In this document: positions 8,102-18,039 of the stretch, piece by piece
Layout of the letters: every line of letters starts with the position of its first letter
Position numbering within the stretch: the stretch's first letter is position 1
Assembly (NCBI RefSeq): GCF_027533845.1
Contig: NZ_JAPZVN010000014.1
Span: 62,001 to 126,000 of the forward strand
Reading direction: 5' to 3'
DNA: 64,000 bases
DNA from: Streptomyces sp. RPT161
GTDB taxonomy: Bacteria; Actinomycetota; Actinomycetes; Streptomycetales; Streptomycetaceae
The notes under the pieces: generated by a model
Told to the model about the DNA's origin: nothing
Seen by the model: only the letters and a program-made list of their open reading frames with translations
Database searches by the model: none
Made by a program: the position numbers and the translations under genes

Positions 8102-9060
8102 CGGCGCAGGAAGCCCTGGTCGATCAGCCATGACCTCGCCACCTCCCGCGGGTCCTTGCCCTCCACGTCGACCTCGGCGCCCAGCCTGCGCGCCTCCTCG
8201 GTGGTGAGCCTGGCGGTCACCGGGCCGAGCAGCCCGGCGAGTTGGGGGTAGCGCCGCAGCGTTGCGCCGTAGACGACCGGGGCCGCGTTGTAGTCGGGGA
8301 AGAAGTGCCGGTCGTCGGTGAGCACGGTCAGCCGGTCCGCCTCGATCCGTCCGTCGGTGGCGTACACGTCGCCGATCAGGCAGGGACTTCCCGCCGCGAT
8401 CTGGGTGTAGATCAGCCCGGCGTCCATCGTCATGATCCGTGATTTCGGCACCGAGACGCCGTATGCCCGCAGCACGCCGGGCAGCCCGTCGTCGCGCACC
8501 GCGAACTCGTTGTCCGCGCAGATGGTCAGGGCCGACGGCGAGCGCCGGGCCAGCGCCGCCACGTCGGAGAGCGTCCGCAGCTTGTAGCGCGCGGCGTTGT
8601 CCCGGTTGACGGCGAACGCGTAGGTGTTGTTCAGCCGCGCCATCGGCAGCCAGGCCAGTCCGTTGCGGGCGTCCTGGTCGCGTACCGCCCGCCACTGGGC
8701 GTGCGGGTCGGTGATGGGTCGGGTGTGGCCGAGGTAGGTGATCCAGGCGGTGCCGGTGTAGTCGTACATCGCGTCCGCCGCCCCGCTGAGCATCGACTGG
8801 CGGGCGCCGATCGAGCCGCTGATGCCGGTGTGGTCCCGTACCGTGGCGCCCGCCGCCTTGAGCACCAGGCCGGTGATCTGGCCCAGGATGCGCTGCTCGG
8901 TGTCCTGCTTGGAGGCGACCGTCAACCGTGCGCCGGACAGCGGGCGGCCCGCGCCGACGGAACCCGGCCTGACGGTGTCCGCGATCTGCCCGCCGCTGTG
9001 CAGCCCGCACCCGGAAAGCGCCCCCAGCAGGGCCAGCACGGCGCACAGCGGACGGCTCAC
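8098..9060 (-). CDS. Glycine betaine/choline-type ABC transporter substrate-binding lipoprotein, copy 1
   Basis: 320 residues with lipobox LSGC and the same OpuAC-type domain as the next gene: VASKQDTEQRILGQIT, DYTGTAWITYLGHTRP, CADNEFAVRDDGLPG, DDRHFFPDYNAAPVV. The GTG start at 9060 overlaps the permease stop (GTGA). Having two binding proteins on one permease/ATPase set implies two ligand specificities or affinities. The EQRI here versus EQII in copy 2, in the first binding loop, may matter. The ligand class (quaternary amines) is inferred from family and operon. Confidence 0.85.
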   Translation of the reverse strand: MSRPLCAVLALLGALSGCGLHSGGQIADTVRPGSVGAGRPLSGARLTVASKQDTEQRILGQITGLVLKAAGATVRDHTGISGSIGARQSMLSGAADAMYDYTGTAWITYLGHTRPITDPHAQWRAVRDQDARNGLAWLPMARLNNTYAFAVNRDNAARYKLRTLSDVAALARRSPSALTICADNEFAVRDDGLPGVLRAYGVSVPKSRIMTMDAGLIYTQIAAGSPCLIGDVYATDGRIEADRLTVLTDDRHFFPDYNAAPVVYGATLRRYPQLAGLLGPVTARLTTEEARRLGAEVDVEGKDPREVARSWLIDQGFLRR

Positions 9061-9893
9061 CCCGCCTCCAGCCCGTGCGGGGTCATCCGCAGCTCGGCCA
9101 GTGACGCCAGCCAGTCCACCAGCAGCGCCAGCGCCACCGCGAGCACCGAGCCGACGATCAGCACCCGGGTGCGCTGGGTGACGATGCCGTTGGTGATGAT
9201 CGTGCCCAGCCCGCCGCCGCTGACGAACCCGGCGAGCGTGCCGGTGCCCACGTTGAGCACCAGCGCGTTGCGCACCCCGGCGAGGATCAGCGGTACCGCC
9301 AGCGGCAGTTCGACCTTGCGCAGCACGCCCCAGCCGGACATGCCGATGCCGCGCGCCGCGTCCACCAGGCTCGGGTCGATGGCCCGCAGCCCGCTCATGG
9401 TGTTGCTGAGCACCGGCAGCACCGCGTACGCCACCATGCCGACCAGCGCGGTGTGCGGGCCGATGCCCAGCCAGAAGGTGAGCAGCGCCAGCAGGCCGAT
9501 GGACGGGATGGACTGGCCGAGGTTGGCGACGGCGGTGGCCAACGGGGCGGCGCCGCGAAGTCGTTGACGGGTGAGCGCGATGCCCAGCGGGATGGCGATC
9601 ACCAGCACGAAGAAGGTGGAGTACGCGACCAGCTTGATCTGCTGCCACAGCGCCTGGCGGACCGCGCCGCCGTTCAGCGAGTTGCGTTCGATGGAGTCCA
9701 GCTGGATGTTGCTGATCCACAGATAGGTGGCGACCAGCGCCAGTGCGACCACGATCGGGGTGAGCACCAGCCGCTTGGCCGAGACCCTGCGGCCGGGGGT
9801 GCTGGGCAGCATTGAGACGACCGGCTGTTCCGGCTCGCCGCCCGGGTCCTGCCGTTCGGCCAGCCGCTCGTGCTTCTCCGGGCCGCCGGTCAT
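9057..9893 (-). CDS. Quaternary-amine ABC transporter permease (OpuCD/OpuCB type)
   Basis: A 278-residue inner-membrane protein with six or so helices and the conserved cytoplasmic EAA-like loop (VDAARGIGMSGWGVLRKVELPLAVPLILAGVRNA). The soluble N-terminal ~40 residues are charged. It overlaps the ATPase gene by 4 nt (ATGA) and the lipoprotein gene by 3 nt, so translation is probably coupled. It pairs with the shorter permease at the head of the operon, as in OpuC systems with two different permeases. Confidence 0.85.
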   Translation of the reverse strand: MTGGPEKHERLAERQDPGGEPEQPVVSMLPSTPGRRVSAKRLVLTPIVVALALVATYLWISNIQLDSIERNSLNGGAVRQALWQQIKLVAYSTFFVLVIAIPLGIALTRQRLRGAAPLATAVANLGQSIPSIGLLALLTFWLGIGPHTALVGMVAYAVLPVLSNTMSGLRAIDPSLVDAARGIGMSGWGVLRKVELPLAVPLILAGVRNALVLNVGTGTLAGFVSGGGLGTIITNGIVTQRTRVLIVGSVLAVALALLVDWLASLAELRMTPHGLEAG

Positions 9894-11137
9894 GGCCGCT
9901 CGCCCCCGGCGAAGCCGGTCTCCAGCCGCTGCTGGGTCTGGTGGGCGCGCGCCTCCTCCAGGTCGTGCCGGTGCTCAAGGGCGGCCATCCGGTCGGCCTC
10001 CAGCAACCGGTGCACCGAGTTCAGCAGCGTCTCCATGTCGACCACACCGACGTACTCCCCGCGCCGCCCGGTGACCGGCACCCGGCCCGCGCTGTCGGTG
10101 AGCACCGCCTCCAGCGCGTCCCGCAGCGTGGCGTCCCGGGTGACGTGGTGGGTGACCAGCGTGCCCGCCCTGGCCAGCGAGCCCTTGGCGCGCATCAGGT
10201 CGCCGCGCCGCAGCCACTTGTACGGGCGCTGCCGCCGGTCGAGCAGCAGCAGTTCGTTGCCGCCGCGCTCGCGCAGCTTGTCGAAGATCTCCTGGAGCGG
10301 GTCGTCCATGGTGACGGTGGGGACGTCCTCGATCGTCACGTCGCGCACCCGGGTCAGGTTGAGCCGCTTGAGCGCCGCGCCCGCGCCGACGAAGCCGGAG
10401 ACGAAGTCGTCCGAGGGGTTGGTGAGGATCGCCTCCGGGGTGTCGAACTGGGCGATGTGCGACTGCTCGCGCAGCACCGCGATGCGGTCGCCGAGCTTGA
10501 TCGCCTCGTCGAAGTCATGGGTGACGAAGACGATCGTCTTGTGCAACTCGTGCTGCAACCTGATCAGTTCGTCCTGCAGGTGGTCGCGGGTGATCGGGTC
10601 GACCGCGCCGAACGGTTCGTCCATCAGCAGCACCGGCGGATCGGCGGCCAGCGCCCTGGCGACCCCGACGCGCTGCTGCTGGCCGCCGGAGAGCTGGCGC
10701 GGGTAGCGGTGGTGGAACTCGCGTGGGTCGAGTCCGACCAGGTCCAGCATCTCCTCGACCCGCTCCCTGATCCGCGCCTTGGGCCAGCCGATCATCTTCG
10801 GCACCTGCGCGATGTTCTCCGCGACCGTCATGTGCGGGAAGAGACCGGAGGACTGGATGGCGTAGCCGATCCGGCGGCGCAGCCGCACCGGGTCGATGTC
10901 GGTGACGTCCTCGCCGTCGATCCTGATCCGGCCGGAGCTGGGCTCTATCAGCCGGTTGATCATCCGCAGTGTGGTGGACTTGCCGCAGCCGGACGGGCCG
11001 ACCAGGATCACCGTCTCACCGGCGGCGATCTCCATGTTGACGCCGTCCACCGCGGGCTGCTGGCTGCCCGGGTAGCGCTTGGTGAGGTCGTCCAGCTCTA
11101 TCACCGCGCCGGTGACGGCCCGCTGGCGGTCAACCAC
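9890..11137 (-). CDS. Quaternary-amine ABC transporter ATP-binding protein with CBS domains
   Basis: 415 residues. The nucleotide-binding domain has Walker A GPSGCGKSTT, Q-loop YAIQSSGLFP, signature LSGGQQQRVGVARAL and Walker B LLMDEPFGAVD. A C-terminal CBS-pair region (~residues 260-380) follows. In OpuA/OpuC-type ATPases the CBS domains sense ionic strength or c-di-AMP and gate osmolyte uptake. That role is known for the family and inferred here. The GTG start lies 8 nt inside the upstream permease gene. Confidence 0.9.
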   Translation of the reverse strand: MVDRQRAVTGAVIELDDLTKRYPGSQQPAVDGVNMEIAAGETVILVGPSGCGKSTTLRMINRLIEPSSGRIRIDGEDVTDIDPVRLRRRIGYAIQSSGLFPHMTVAENIAQVPKMIGWPKARIRERVEEMLDLVGLDPREFHHRYPRQLSGGQQQRVGVARALAADPPVLLMDEPFGAVDPITRDHLQDELIRLQHELHKTIVFVTHDFDEAIKLGDRIAVLREQSHIAQFDTPEAILTNPSDDFVSGFVGAGAALKRLNLTRVRDVTIEDVPTVTMDDPLQEIFDKLRERGGNELLLLDRRQRPYKWLRRGDLMRAKGSLARAGTLVTHHVTRDATLRDALEAVLTDSAGRVPVTGRRGEYVGVVDMETLLNSVHRLLEADRMAALEHRHDLEEARAHQTQQRLETGFAGGERP

Positions 11138-11813
11138 GGATCCCCCTTGAGGTGGTCAGCCGTCCGATCAGCGCCAGGGCGAAGTCGAACAGCAGGGCCA
11201 GTACGACGATGCCGAGCGTTCCGGCCAGCACCTGGTTGAGCGCGTTGGCGCTGCCCAGGCTGGAGATGCCGTTGAAGATCTCGTTGCCCAGGCCGGGGCC
11301 CGAGGCGTAGGCGGCGACGGCGGCGATGCCCATCAGCATCTGGGTGGCCACCCGGATGCCGGTGAGGATGGACGGCCAGGCCAGTGGCAGTTCGACCTTG
11401 AGGATCTGGGCGGTCCGGCTCATCCCGATGCCCCGGGCGGCGTCCACCAGCGTGGGGTCGACTCCGCGCAGCCCCACGATGGCGTTGCGCAGGATGGGCA
11501 GCAGCGCGTAGAGCACCAGCGCCGTCACGGTGGGCGGCACGCCCAGGCCCAGTACCGGGATCAGCAGGCCGAGCAGCGCGTACGACGGCACGGTCATGAT
11601 CGTCACGGTGGTGGCGATGGCCAGCCGTCCGGCCCGGTCGTTGCGGTACGTCAGCACGCCGATGCCGATGCCGACCGCGGAGGCGACCACCATGCACTGG
11701 AACACCGCGCTGGCGTGCTGGTACGTGTCCGTCAGCAACTGCTGACGCCGGTCGCTGACGAAACTCCAGAAGTCCACGTCGGCCTCCTGACGCATCACCG
11801 TACTGACGGCCAC
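11130..11813 (-). CDS. Quaternary-amine ABC transporter permease (OpuCB type), operon head
   Basis: A 227-residue permease with about five to six helices and the EAA loop VDAARGIGMSRTAQILKVELPLAWPSILTGIR. The GTG start at 11813 gives a short soluble N-terminus; ATG at 11795 is an alternative and neither has a strong ribosome-binding site. The gene lies only 21 nt after the Lrp-type regulator stop on the same strand, so the transporter may be read from the regulator's promoter. The gap contains an 11-bp tandem repeat. Confidence 0.85.
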   Translation of the reverse strand: MAVSTVMRQEADVDFWSFVSDRRQQLLTDTYQHASAVFQCMVVASAVGIGIGVLTYRNDRAGRLAIATTVTIMTVPSYALLGLLIPVLGLGVPPTVTALVLYALLPILRNAIVGLRGVDPTLVDAARGIGMSRTAQILKVELPLAWPSILTGIRVATQMLMGIAAVAAYASGPGLGNEIFNGISSLGSANALNQVLAGTLGIVVLALLFDFALALIGRLTTSRGIRG

Positions 11814-11817
11814 ACAA

Positions 11818-11839
11818 AGGCGTCTACCAGGCGTCTACG
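11818..11839. repeat. 11-bp tandem repeat between lrp-type gene and transporter operon
   Basis: The unit AGGCGTCTACC (11818-11828) is followed directly by AGGCGTCTACG (11829-11839). It spans the last codons of the Lrp gene and the gap upstream of the permease. One helical-turn spacing is typical of direct-repeat activator sites, but chance duplication is equally possible. Confidence 0.5.
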
Positions 11840-12323
11840 CCCCGTCCCGCGCTGTTCCGTCCTGCGATGCCTGCTCCACCAGCGGGATGATCCGGTACGG
11901 AACCGGATTTTCCATGACGATCGCCGTGGAAGCTCGCACGATGCCATCAAAACCCACGACCCGGTCGATCACACGTTGGAGATCGGCGTTCGAGCGGGCC
12001 ACCAGACGGCACAGCATGTCCCCGTGCCCGGTGGTGGTGTGCAGTTCCAGCACCTCGGGCACGGTCGCCAAGTGGGCCCGTACGTCCGGGCCTTGGCCCT
12101 GCTTGATCTCCAGCGTGGCGAAGGCGGTGACCGGGTAGCCGAGCGCCGCTGGATCCACCTGGGGGCCGAAGCCCCGGATCACCCCTTTGGCCCGCATGCG
12201 GTCGAGCCGCGCCTGGACCGTGCCGCGCGCCACCCCCAGCCGTCGGGACGCCTCCAGTACCCCTATCCTCGGCTCCCGCTCCAGCAGCTTGATCAGCCGC
12301 CCGTCGAGCGGATCGATGCCCAT
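11835..12323 (-). CDS. Lrp/AsnC-family transcriptional regulator
   Basis: 162 residues. A helix-turn-helix (IDPLDGRLIKLLEREPRIGVLEASRRLGVARGTVQARLDRM) precedes an Lrp ligand domain (AFATLEIKQGQG, ELHTTTGHGDMLCRLVAR, VVGFDGIVRASTAIVM). The ATG at 12323 has GAGGAGG upstream. The gene is divergent from hppD across ~120 nt, the usual place of an HpdR-like regulator of tyrosine catabolism. Control of hppD is therefore inferred. It is also followed closely by the ABC operon on the same strand. Confidence 0.85.
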   Translation of the reverse strand: MGIDPLDGRLIKLLEREPRIGVLEASRRLGVARGTVQARLDRMRAKGVIRGFGPQVDPAALGYPVTAFATLEIKQGQGPDVRAHLATVPEVLELHTTTGHGDMLCRLVARSNADLQRVIDRVVGFDGIVRASTAIVMENPVPYRIIPLVEQASQDGTARDGA

Positions 12324-12375
12324 AGCGCCTCCTCGATGGTCATCATGCACAGATTGACCGGTGAATCCGGGCTAG

Positions 12376-13569
<1,194 letters not shown>

Positions 13570-13661
13570 GCCGGGGTCCGGGGCGTCGCCCCGAAGATCC
13601 TCCGCCCTCGGCCGGCGGCCGCGTGCTTTCGCTCGCGGCCGCTCGGTGCGACGCTGAGGGC

Positions 13662-15029
13662 ATGACGGATCTTGTGGAACGGCTGCGTGCGGGACTGCCG
13701 GACGAGGCGGTGCTGACCGACCAGGACGTCACCACCTCGTACGCCCGGGACATGGCGAGCTTCTGCGATGCCGGGGCACCGGCTGTCGTCGTGCTGCCGC
13801 GCACGGTGGAGCAGGTGCAGCACGTCATGCGCACCGCGACCGAACTGCGCGTCCCGGTCGTCCCGCAGGGCGCCCGCACCGGCCTGTCCGGAGCGGCCAA
13901 CGCCAGCGAGGGCTGTGTGCTGCTCTCCCTGGTCAGGATGGACCGCATCCTGGAGATCGACACCGTCAACCGCATCGCGGTGGTCGAACCGGGCGTGGTC
14001 AACGCGGTGCTCTCCCGTGCCGTCAGCGAGCAGGGCCTGTACTACCCACCGGATCCGTCGAGTTGGGAGCAGTGCACCATCGGCGGCAACATCGGCACCG
14101 GCTCCGGCGGGCTGTGCTGTGTGAAGTACGGGGTCACCGCCGAGTACGTGCTCGGCCTCGAAGTCGTCCTGGCCGACGGGCGGTTGCTGCGCACCGGGCG
14201 GCGCACCGCCAAGGGCGTCGCCGGCTACGACCTCACCCGGCTGTTCGTCGGCTCCGAGGGCAGTCTGGGCGTCGTCGTCAAGGCGGTGCTGGCGCTCAGG
14301 CCCACCCCGCCACGGCAGTTGGCGCTGGCGGCCGAGTTCCCGTCGAACGCCACCGCGTGCGAGGCGATCTGCGCGATCATGTCGGCCGGACACGTGCCGT
14401 CGCTGCTCGAACTGATGGACCGCACCACCATCCGGGCGGTCAACGAGATGGCGCGGATGGGGCTGCCGGAGACCACCGAGGCGCTGCTGCTGGCCGCCTT
14501 CGACACCCCCGACCCGGCGGCCGACCTGGCCGCGGTCGGCGAACTGTGCACGGCCGCCGGGGCGACCACGGTGGTGCCCGCAGAGGACCCGGCCGAATCC
14601 GAACTCCTCCTGCAGGCCCGGCGGATGTCGCTGCCCGCCCTGGAGCGGATGACCGGCACCACCATGATCGACGACGTGGCGGTACCGCGCTCCCGGCTGG
14701 CCGCGATGCTGGACGGGGTCGCCGCCATCGCCGACCGGCACGACCTGGTGATCGGGGTGTGCGCGCACGCGGGAGACGGCAACACCCACCCCGTGGTCTG
14801 CTTCGACGCGGCCGACCCCGACGCCACCCGGCGGGCCCGCGCCTCCTTCGACGAGATCATGGCGCTCGGCCTGGAGCTGGGCGGAACGATCACCGGCGAA
14901 CACGGCGTCGGGGTCCTGAAGAAGGACTGGCTGGCCCGCGAACTCGGCCCGGTGGGCGTGGAGTTGCAACGCGGCATCAAGCAGGTCTTCGACCCGCTGG
15001 GCCTGCTCAATCCCGGCAAGCTGTTCTGA
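13662..15029 (+). CDS. FAD-linked oxidase, glycolate oxidase GlcD-like
   Basis: 455 residues. An FAD-binding PCMH-type N-terminus (VVVLPRTVEQVQHVM, PQGARTGLSGAAN, TIGGNIGTGSGG, GYDLTRLFVGSEGSLG) is followed by the C-terminal oxidase domain (CAHAGDGNTHP, GTITGEHGVGVLKKDWL, FDPLGLLNPGKLF). It should oxidise a 2-hydroxy acid such as glycolate or D-lactate. The partner subunits GlcE/GlcF are not present. It follows hppD by 92 nt that contain a GC hairpin, so co-transcription is uncertain. Confidence 0.88.
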   Translation: MTDLVERLRAGLPDEAVLTDQDVTTSYARDMASFCDAGAPAVVVLPRTVEQVQHVMRTATELRVPVVPQGARTGLSGAANASEGCVLLSLVRMDRILEIDTVNRIAVVEPGVVNAVLSRAVSEQGLYYPPDPSSWEQCTIGGNIGTGSGGLCCVKYGVTAEYVLGLEVVLADGRLLRTGRRTAKGVAGYDLTRLFVGSEGSLGVVVKAVLALRPTPPRQLALAAEFPSNATACEAICAIMSAGHVPSLLELMDRTTIRAVNEMARMGLPETTEALLLAAFDTPDPAADLAAVGELCTAAGATTVVPAEDPAESELLLQARRMSLPALERMTGTTMIDDVAVPRSRLAAMLDGVAAIADRHDLVIGVCAHAGDGNTHPVVCFDAADPDATRRARASFDEIMALGLELGGTITGEHGVGVLKKDWLARELGPVGVELQRGIKQVFDPLGLLNPGKLF

Positions 15030-15041
15030 ACCACGGCGGCG

Positions 15042-15518
15042 CTAGGCCCCCGCCTCCGGGCTGTCGTCGCCCGGCCAACCCCCGTGCGGCCACAGGTCGT
15101 CCAGCGTGGTGGGGGCGAGCAGCCGGCTCAGTTCGTCCTCCATACCCAGCTGTTCGTGCTCGGTGCCCGGCGGGACCACACGCAGCGTGCGCTCCAGCCA
15201 GGCGGCCATCGGAGACGACGGTGCCTCCAACAGCGCGCTGCCGTCCGGGGAGTTGAGCGCCAGGCAGATCACACTGCGGCCCTCCACCTTCGTCGGCCAG
15301 ATCCGCACATCGCCGTGGCCGGACGGCCGGAACACCCCCTCGACCAGCAGCTCCCGGGCGAACGTCCAGTTCACCGGCGAGTCGGAGCCGATATGGAAGG
15401 TGATGTGCACGGCGAACGGATCGTCGGTCCGGTAGGCCAGCCGGGCCGGTACGCAGACGCTGCGCTCGGGCGACAGCACCAGGGTCAGTTCCAGTTCGCG
15501 TTCCACGACGGTGCGCAT
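15042..15518 (-). CDS. ssgG: SsgA-like (SALP) cell-division/sporulation regulator, probably SsgG
   Basis: 158 residues. The SALP family controls septum placement and peptidoglycan maintenance in sporulating actinomycetes. Family signatures: LVLSPERSVCVPARLAYRTDDPFAVHITFHIGSD, WTFARELLVEGVFRPSGHGDVRIWP, ICLALNSPDGSALLEAP and PPGTEHEQLGMEDELSRLL. In S. coelicolor SsgG is encoded close to hppD as recalled, and that supports the paralogue assignment. The sequence alone identifies only the family. ATG follows GAGGAAAGG. It converges on the FAD oxidase gene with a 12-nt gap. Confidence 0.75.
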   Translation of the reverse strand: MRTVVERELELTLVLSPERSVCVPARLAYRTDDPFAVHITFHIGSDSPVNWTFARELLVEGVFRPSGHGDVRIWPTKVEGRSVICLALNSPDGSALLEAPSSPMAAWLERTLRVVPPGTEHEQLGMEDELSRLLAPTTLDDLWPHGGWPGDDSPEAGA

Positions 15519-15860
15519 GAAGACGACGTCCTTTCCTCGGCAGCCCCTGGCGGAGTGACGCAGCGGGCGCTGCGGGGGGCCGCACCGGGAGAGAGCGCAT
15601 ACCTCCCACACCATTACGCGACTTCGGGCCGCGATGTTGGGATTTTCCGGAACGGCTGCCCTCGTGGGCCCCGAGCGGCTAAAGAAGACCGGTGAGCGGG
15701 GTGCGTCCGCACGGACGTGCGTCGCACGTGTTCGCGGTGTTCGGGCCCGTGTCCACGGGCGTCTTCCGAGGTCCGGGTTCTTCGTTAGTGTCTTCGCTAG
15801 TGTCCTTCCCGGGGGTCTCGCACCCGGGCACGTCGGCCAGGATGGGAGTTGGGGGCTGTG
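15519..15860. promoter_or_regulatory. Divergent promoter region between ssgG and RDD gene
   Basis: No gene is convincing in this 342-nt gap. It must carry both divergent promoters. A 12-bp tandem repeat, TTCGTTAGTGTC then TTCGCTAGTGTC (15781-15804), lies about 60 nt before the RDD gene start. No clear operator was recognised. Confidence 0.4.
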
Positions 15861-17258
15861 GTGTCCTCCGGTGGCGGTGGTGAGCAGGTGCCGCGCGAAG
15901 GCTATTACCCAGACCCGTCGATTCCGGGATACGTCCGGTACTGGAACGGTGCGGCGTGGGTCCCCGGAACCAGCCGCCCTGCGCCCGCGCCGGGCGAGAC
16001 GCTCGCCCCGCCTCCTACCGCCGCGACGGCCGTGCCGCCCTCGGTCACCCCGCAGGCCCCGCCGCGCACCCCGGCGATCGACGAGTCCGGGCCGATGTTC
16101 CTCGACGAGGATCCGGGCGCGCCGGTGGCGGAGACGTCGGGGGCCTCCGGGATGTCCTGGAAGGCGGATCCGGCCCGGCAGGCCGGGGTCGGCGAGGCAG
16201 CCCGCAAGGTGAGGTGGGGGTCGGAGGGAGACGCCGCCGGGGCGGACGCGGCTGGTTCCGGGACCGACAACCCTCGGGACGCGGCCGTCGCCGGTACGGG
16301 TGGTTCCGGCGCGCCGGGACCGGGGGCCGGTGCTCCCGCGGGTGCGGGCGGTTTCGGCCCGCCGGGGTCGGGGGCGCCGGCGGCGGAGTTCGGTGTGCCG
16401 GGCTTCGGGGCGGCCCCCGCTGTGCCGGGTACGGCTGCCAGCGGCACGCCGGGCGCCGCTTCGGCTGTCCCGGGTGCGCCGCACGCGTCCGGGGGTCACC
16501 CGTACCCCCAGGGCGCCGCGAACGGCGCTCCGGCCGCCCCCGGCCAGGCCGCCTACGCCTATCCGCCGCAGGCCCCCGTGCCGGGCGGCTACGGGTTCCC
16601 CCCGCCGGGCGGCGAACCGCTGCCGGGCGGCTACGGCTACCCCCAGGCGGGCGGCGACCCCGTGCCGTGGCAGCGGCAGGTGCAGGAGCTGGCCGGTGAC
16701 AGCGGCGCCGCCGGGCCCGCCCTGCCGTGGCGCCCGCCGGTCGCCAACCCCTTCCTCCAGGCGCAGGAGCAGGCCCGCCCGGCCGGTACCGGACGCCGCC
16801 TGGCCGCCCGGCTCATCGACAGCGTGCTGGTCCTCGCGGCGGTCGCGGCGGGCGCCTTCCCCCTGGTCAGCGCCTCGGTACGACACATCCAGGACAAGAT
16901 CGACGCCGCTCGGCAGAGCGGTGAGAACGTCCAGGTCTGGCTGATCGACGGCACCACCGGCCTGTACCTGGGCATCGTGCTGGCCGCGCTGCTGCTGGCC
17001 GGGCTGCTCTACGAGGTGCTGCCCACCGCCAAGTGGGGCCGGACCCTGGGCAAGAAGCTGCTCAAGCTGCGGGTGCTCGACATCGAGTCGCAGCTCACCC
17101 CCGGCTTCGGCCAGGCGCTGCGCCGCATGCTGGTGCGCCAGCTGCTCGACTTCGTCGTGGTGGGCGTCGTCAACGCCCTGTGGTGCCTGTTCGACCGTCC
17201 TTGGCGGCAGTGCTGGCACGACAAGGCAGCCCGTACCTTCGTCGCGGGCGGCAGCTGA
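15861..17258 (+). CDS. RDD-family membrane protein with DUF2510-like N-terminus and Pro/Gly-rich linker
   Basis: 465 residues. The N-terminus EGYYPDPSIPGYVRYWNGAAWVPGT resembles the short Trp-containing DUF2510 motif. About 270 residues of Pro/Gly/Ala-rich low-complexity sequence follow, with repeated PGGYGF/PGGYGY units near the end. The C-terminal ~150 residues form an RDD domain (RRLAARLIDSVLVLAAVAAG, GRTLGKKLLKLRV, WHDKAART) with three or so membrane helices. Function is unknown; some RDD proteins are Na+/H+ antiporters. GTG at 15861 or 15858 is likely. Confidence 0.75.
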   Translation: MSSGGGGEQVPREGYYPDPSIPGYVRYWNGAAWVPGTSRPAPAPGETLAPPPTAATAVPPSVTPQAPPRTPAIDESGPMFLDEDPGAPVAETSGASGMSWKADPARQAGVGEAARKVRWGSEGDAAGADAAGSGTDNPRDAAVAGTGGSGAPGPGAGAPAGAGGFGPPGSGAPAAEFGVPGFGAAPAVPGTAASGTPGAASAVPGAPHASGGHPYPQGAANGAPAAPGQAAYAYPPQAPVPGGYGFPPPGGEPLPGGYGYPQAGGDPVPWQRQVQELAGDSGAAGPALPWRPPVANPFLQAQEQARPAGTGRRLAARLIDSVLVLAAVAAGAFPLVSASVRHIQDKIDAARQSGENVQVWLIDGTTGLYLGIVLAALLLAGLLYEVLPTAKWGRTLGKKLLKLRVLDIESQLTPGFGQALRRMLVRQLLDFVVVGVVNALWCLFDRPWRQCWHDKAARTFVAGGS

Positions 17259-17330
17259 GCCCGTACCCTGGCGTCGCCCGAACGGGTGCGACCAGGGGCG
17301 CGCGGCGGGTGGCCGGGTTTGACTCGGTCT

Positions 17331-18023
17331 ATGAGTACCGATCAGCCGACGCCCGGCTCCGGCGAGGAGCCCCCGGAGGGACCGTCCCAGCCGCGCGAGG
17401 ACGATCCGTTCCGGAAGCGCCCGCCGCATCCCACGCCGCCCGGCGGCTCCGGTGAGCCCAGCGCCGCTTCCGGTGGTGAGCCCGGCCGCCCGTTCGGCGA
17501 GCCCAGCGGCGCCGGCGGCGAGCCGCCCTACGGCCGGATGCCGCCACCGCCGGCCGGCGGCCGTGCCGGGAGCGATCCGCTCGCCGGGATGCCGCCGCTG
17601 GCCAACCGGTTCAAGCGGCTGGTCGCGAGGATCATCGACGCGCTGATCGTCGGCATCCCGCTCGGCATCATCCTGGGCTTCGCCTTCGGCGGCTACAACT
17701 ACAACCGGGCGGGCCGCAGCTTCTGGCAGGAACTCATCTACGCCCTGGTGTACTTCGCCTACGACGGCTACATGCTCACCACCCGCGGCCAGACCTTCGG
17801 CAAGCAGTTCATGAAGATCCGCGTCGCGATGCTCGACAACGGCGCGCTACCGGCCGGTCAGCCGGGCTGGACCCGCGCGGCCGTCTACGCGCTGCCGCCG
17901 ATCGTGCCGTGCTGCGGTTCGCTGTTCTGGCTGGTCAACGTCCTGTGGCTGCTCTGGGACAAGCCGTACCAGCAGGCGCTGCACGACAAGGCCGCGAAGA
18001 CCGTGGTGGTCGCCGCGCAGTGA
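17331..18023 (+). CDS. RDD-family membrane protein
   Basis: 230 residues. An ~85-residue disordered Pro/Gly-rich head precedes an RDD domain: ANRFKRLVARIIDALIVGIPLGIILG, GQTFGKQFMKIRVAML and QALHDKAAKTVVV. A CC pair (VPCCGSLFWLV) sits in the third helix. It follows the previous RDD gene by 72 nt on the same strand, which suggests a paralogous pair acting together. The ATG start gives MSTDQ. Confidence 0.8.
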   Translation: MSTDQPTPGSGEEPPEGPSQPREDDPFRKRPPHPTPPGGSGEPSAASGGEPGRPFGEPSGAGGEPPYGRMPPPPAGGRAGSDPLAGMPPLANRFKRLVARIIDALIVGIPLGIILGFAFGGYNYNRAGRSFWQELIYALVYFAYDGYMLTTRGQTFGKQFMKIRVAMLDNGALPAGQPGWTRAAVYALPPIVPCCGSLFWLVNVLWLLWDKPYQQALHDKAAKTVVVAAQ

Positions 18024-18039
18024 CCGGAGGTGTCCGCGT

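Noticed and set aside
13570-13661. Terminator between hppD and the FAD-linked oxidase
   Set aside because: GC hairpins such as GGGGCGTCGCCCC are present but short, lack T residues and are common in this DNA.
15042-17429. Long minus-strand open frame of 795 codons spanning the RDD gene
   Set aside because: Only its last 158 codons form a recognised protein (SsgG). The rest is Arg/Gly/Pro-rich sequence antisense to a clear RDD gene, typical of high-GC frame shadows.
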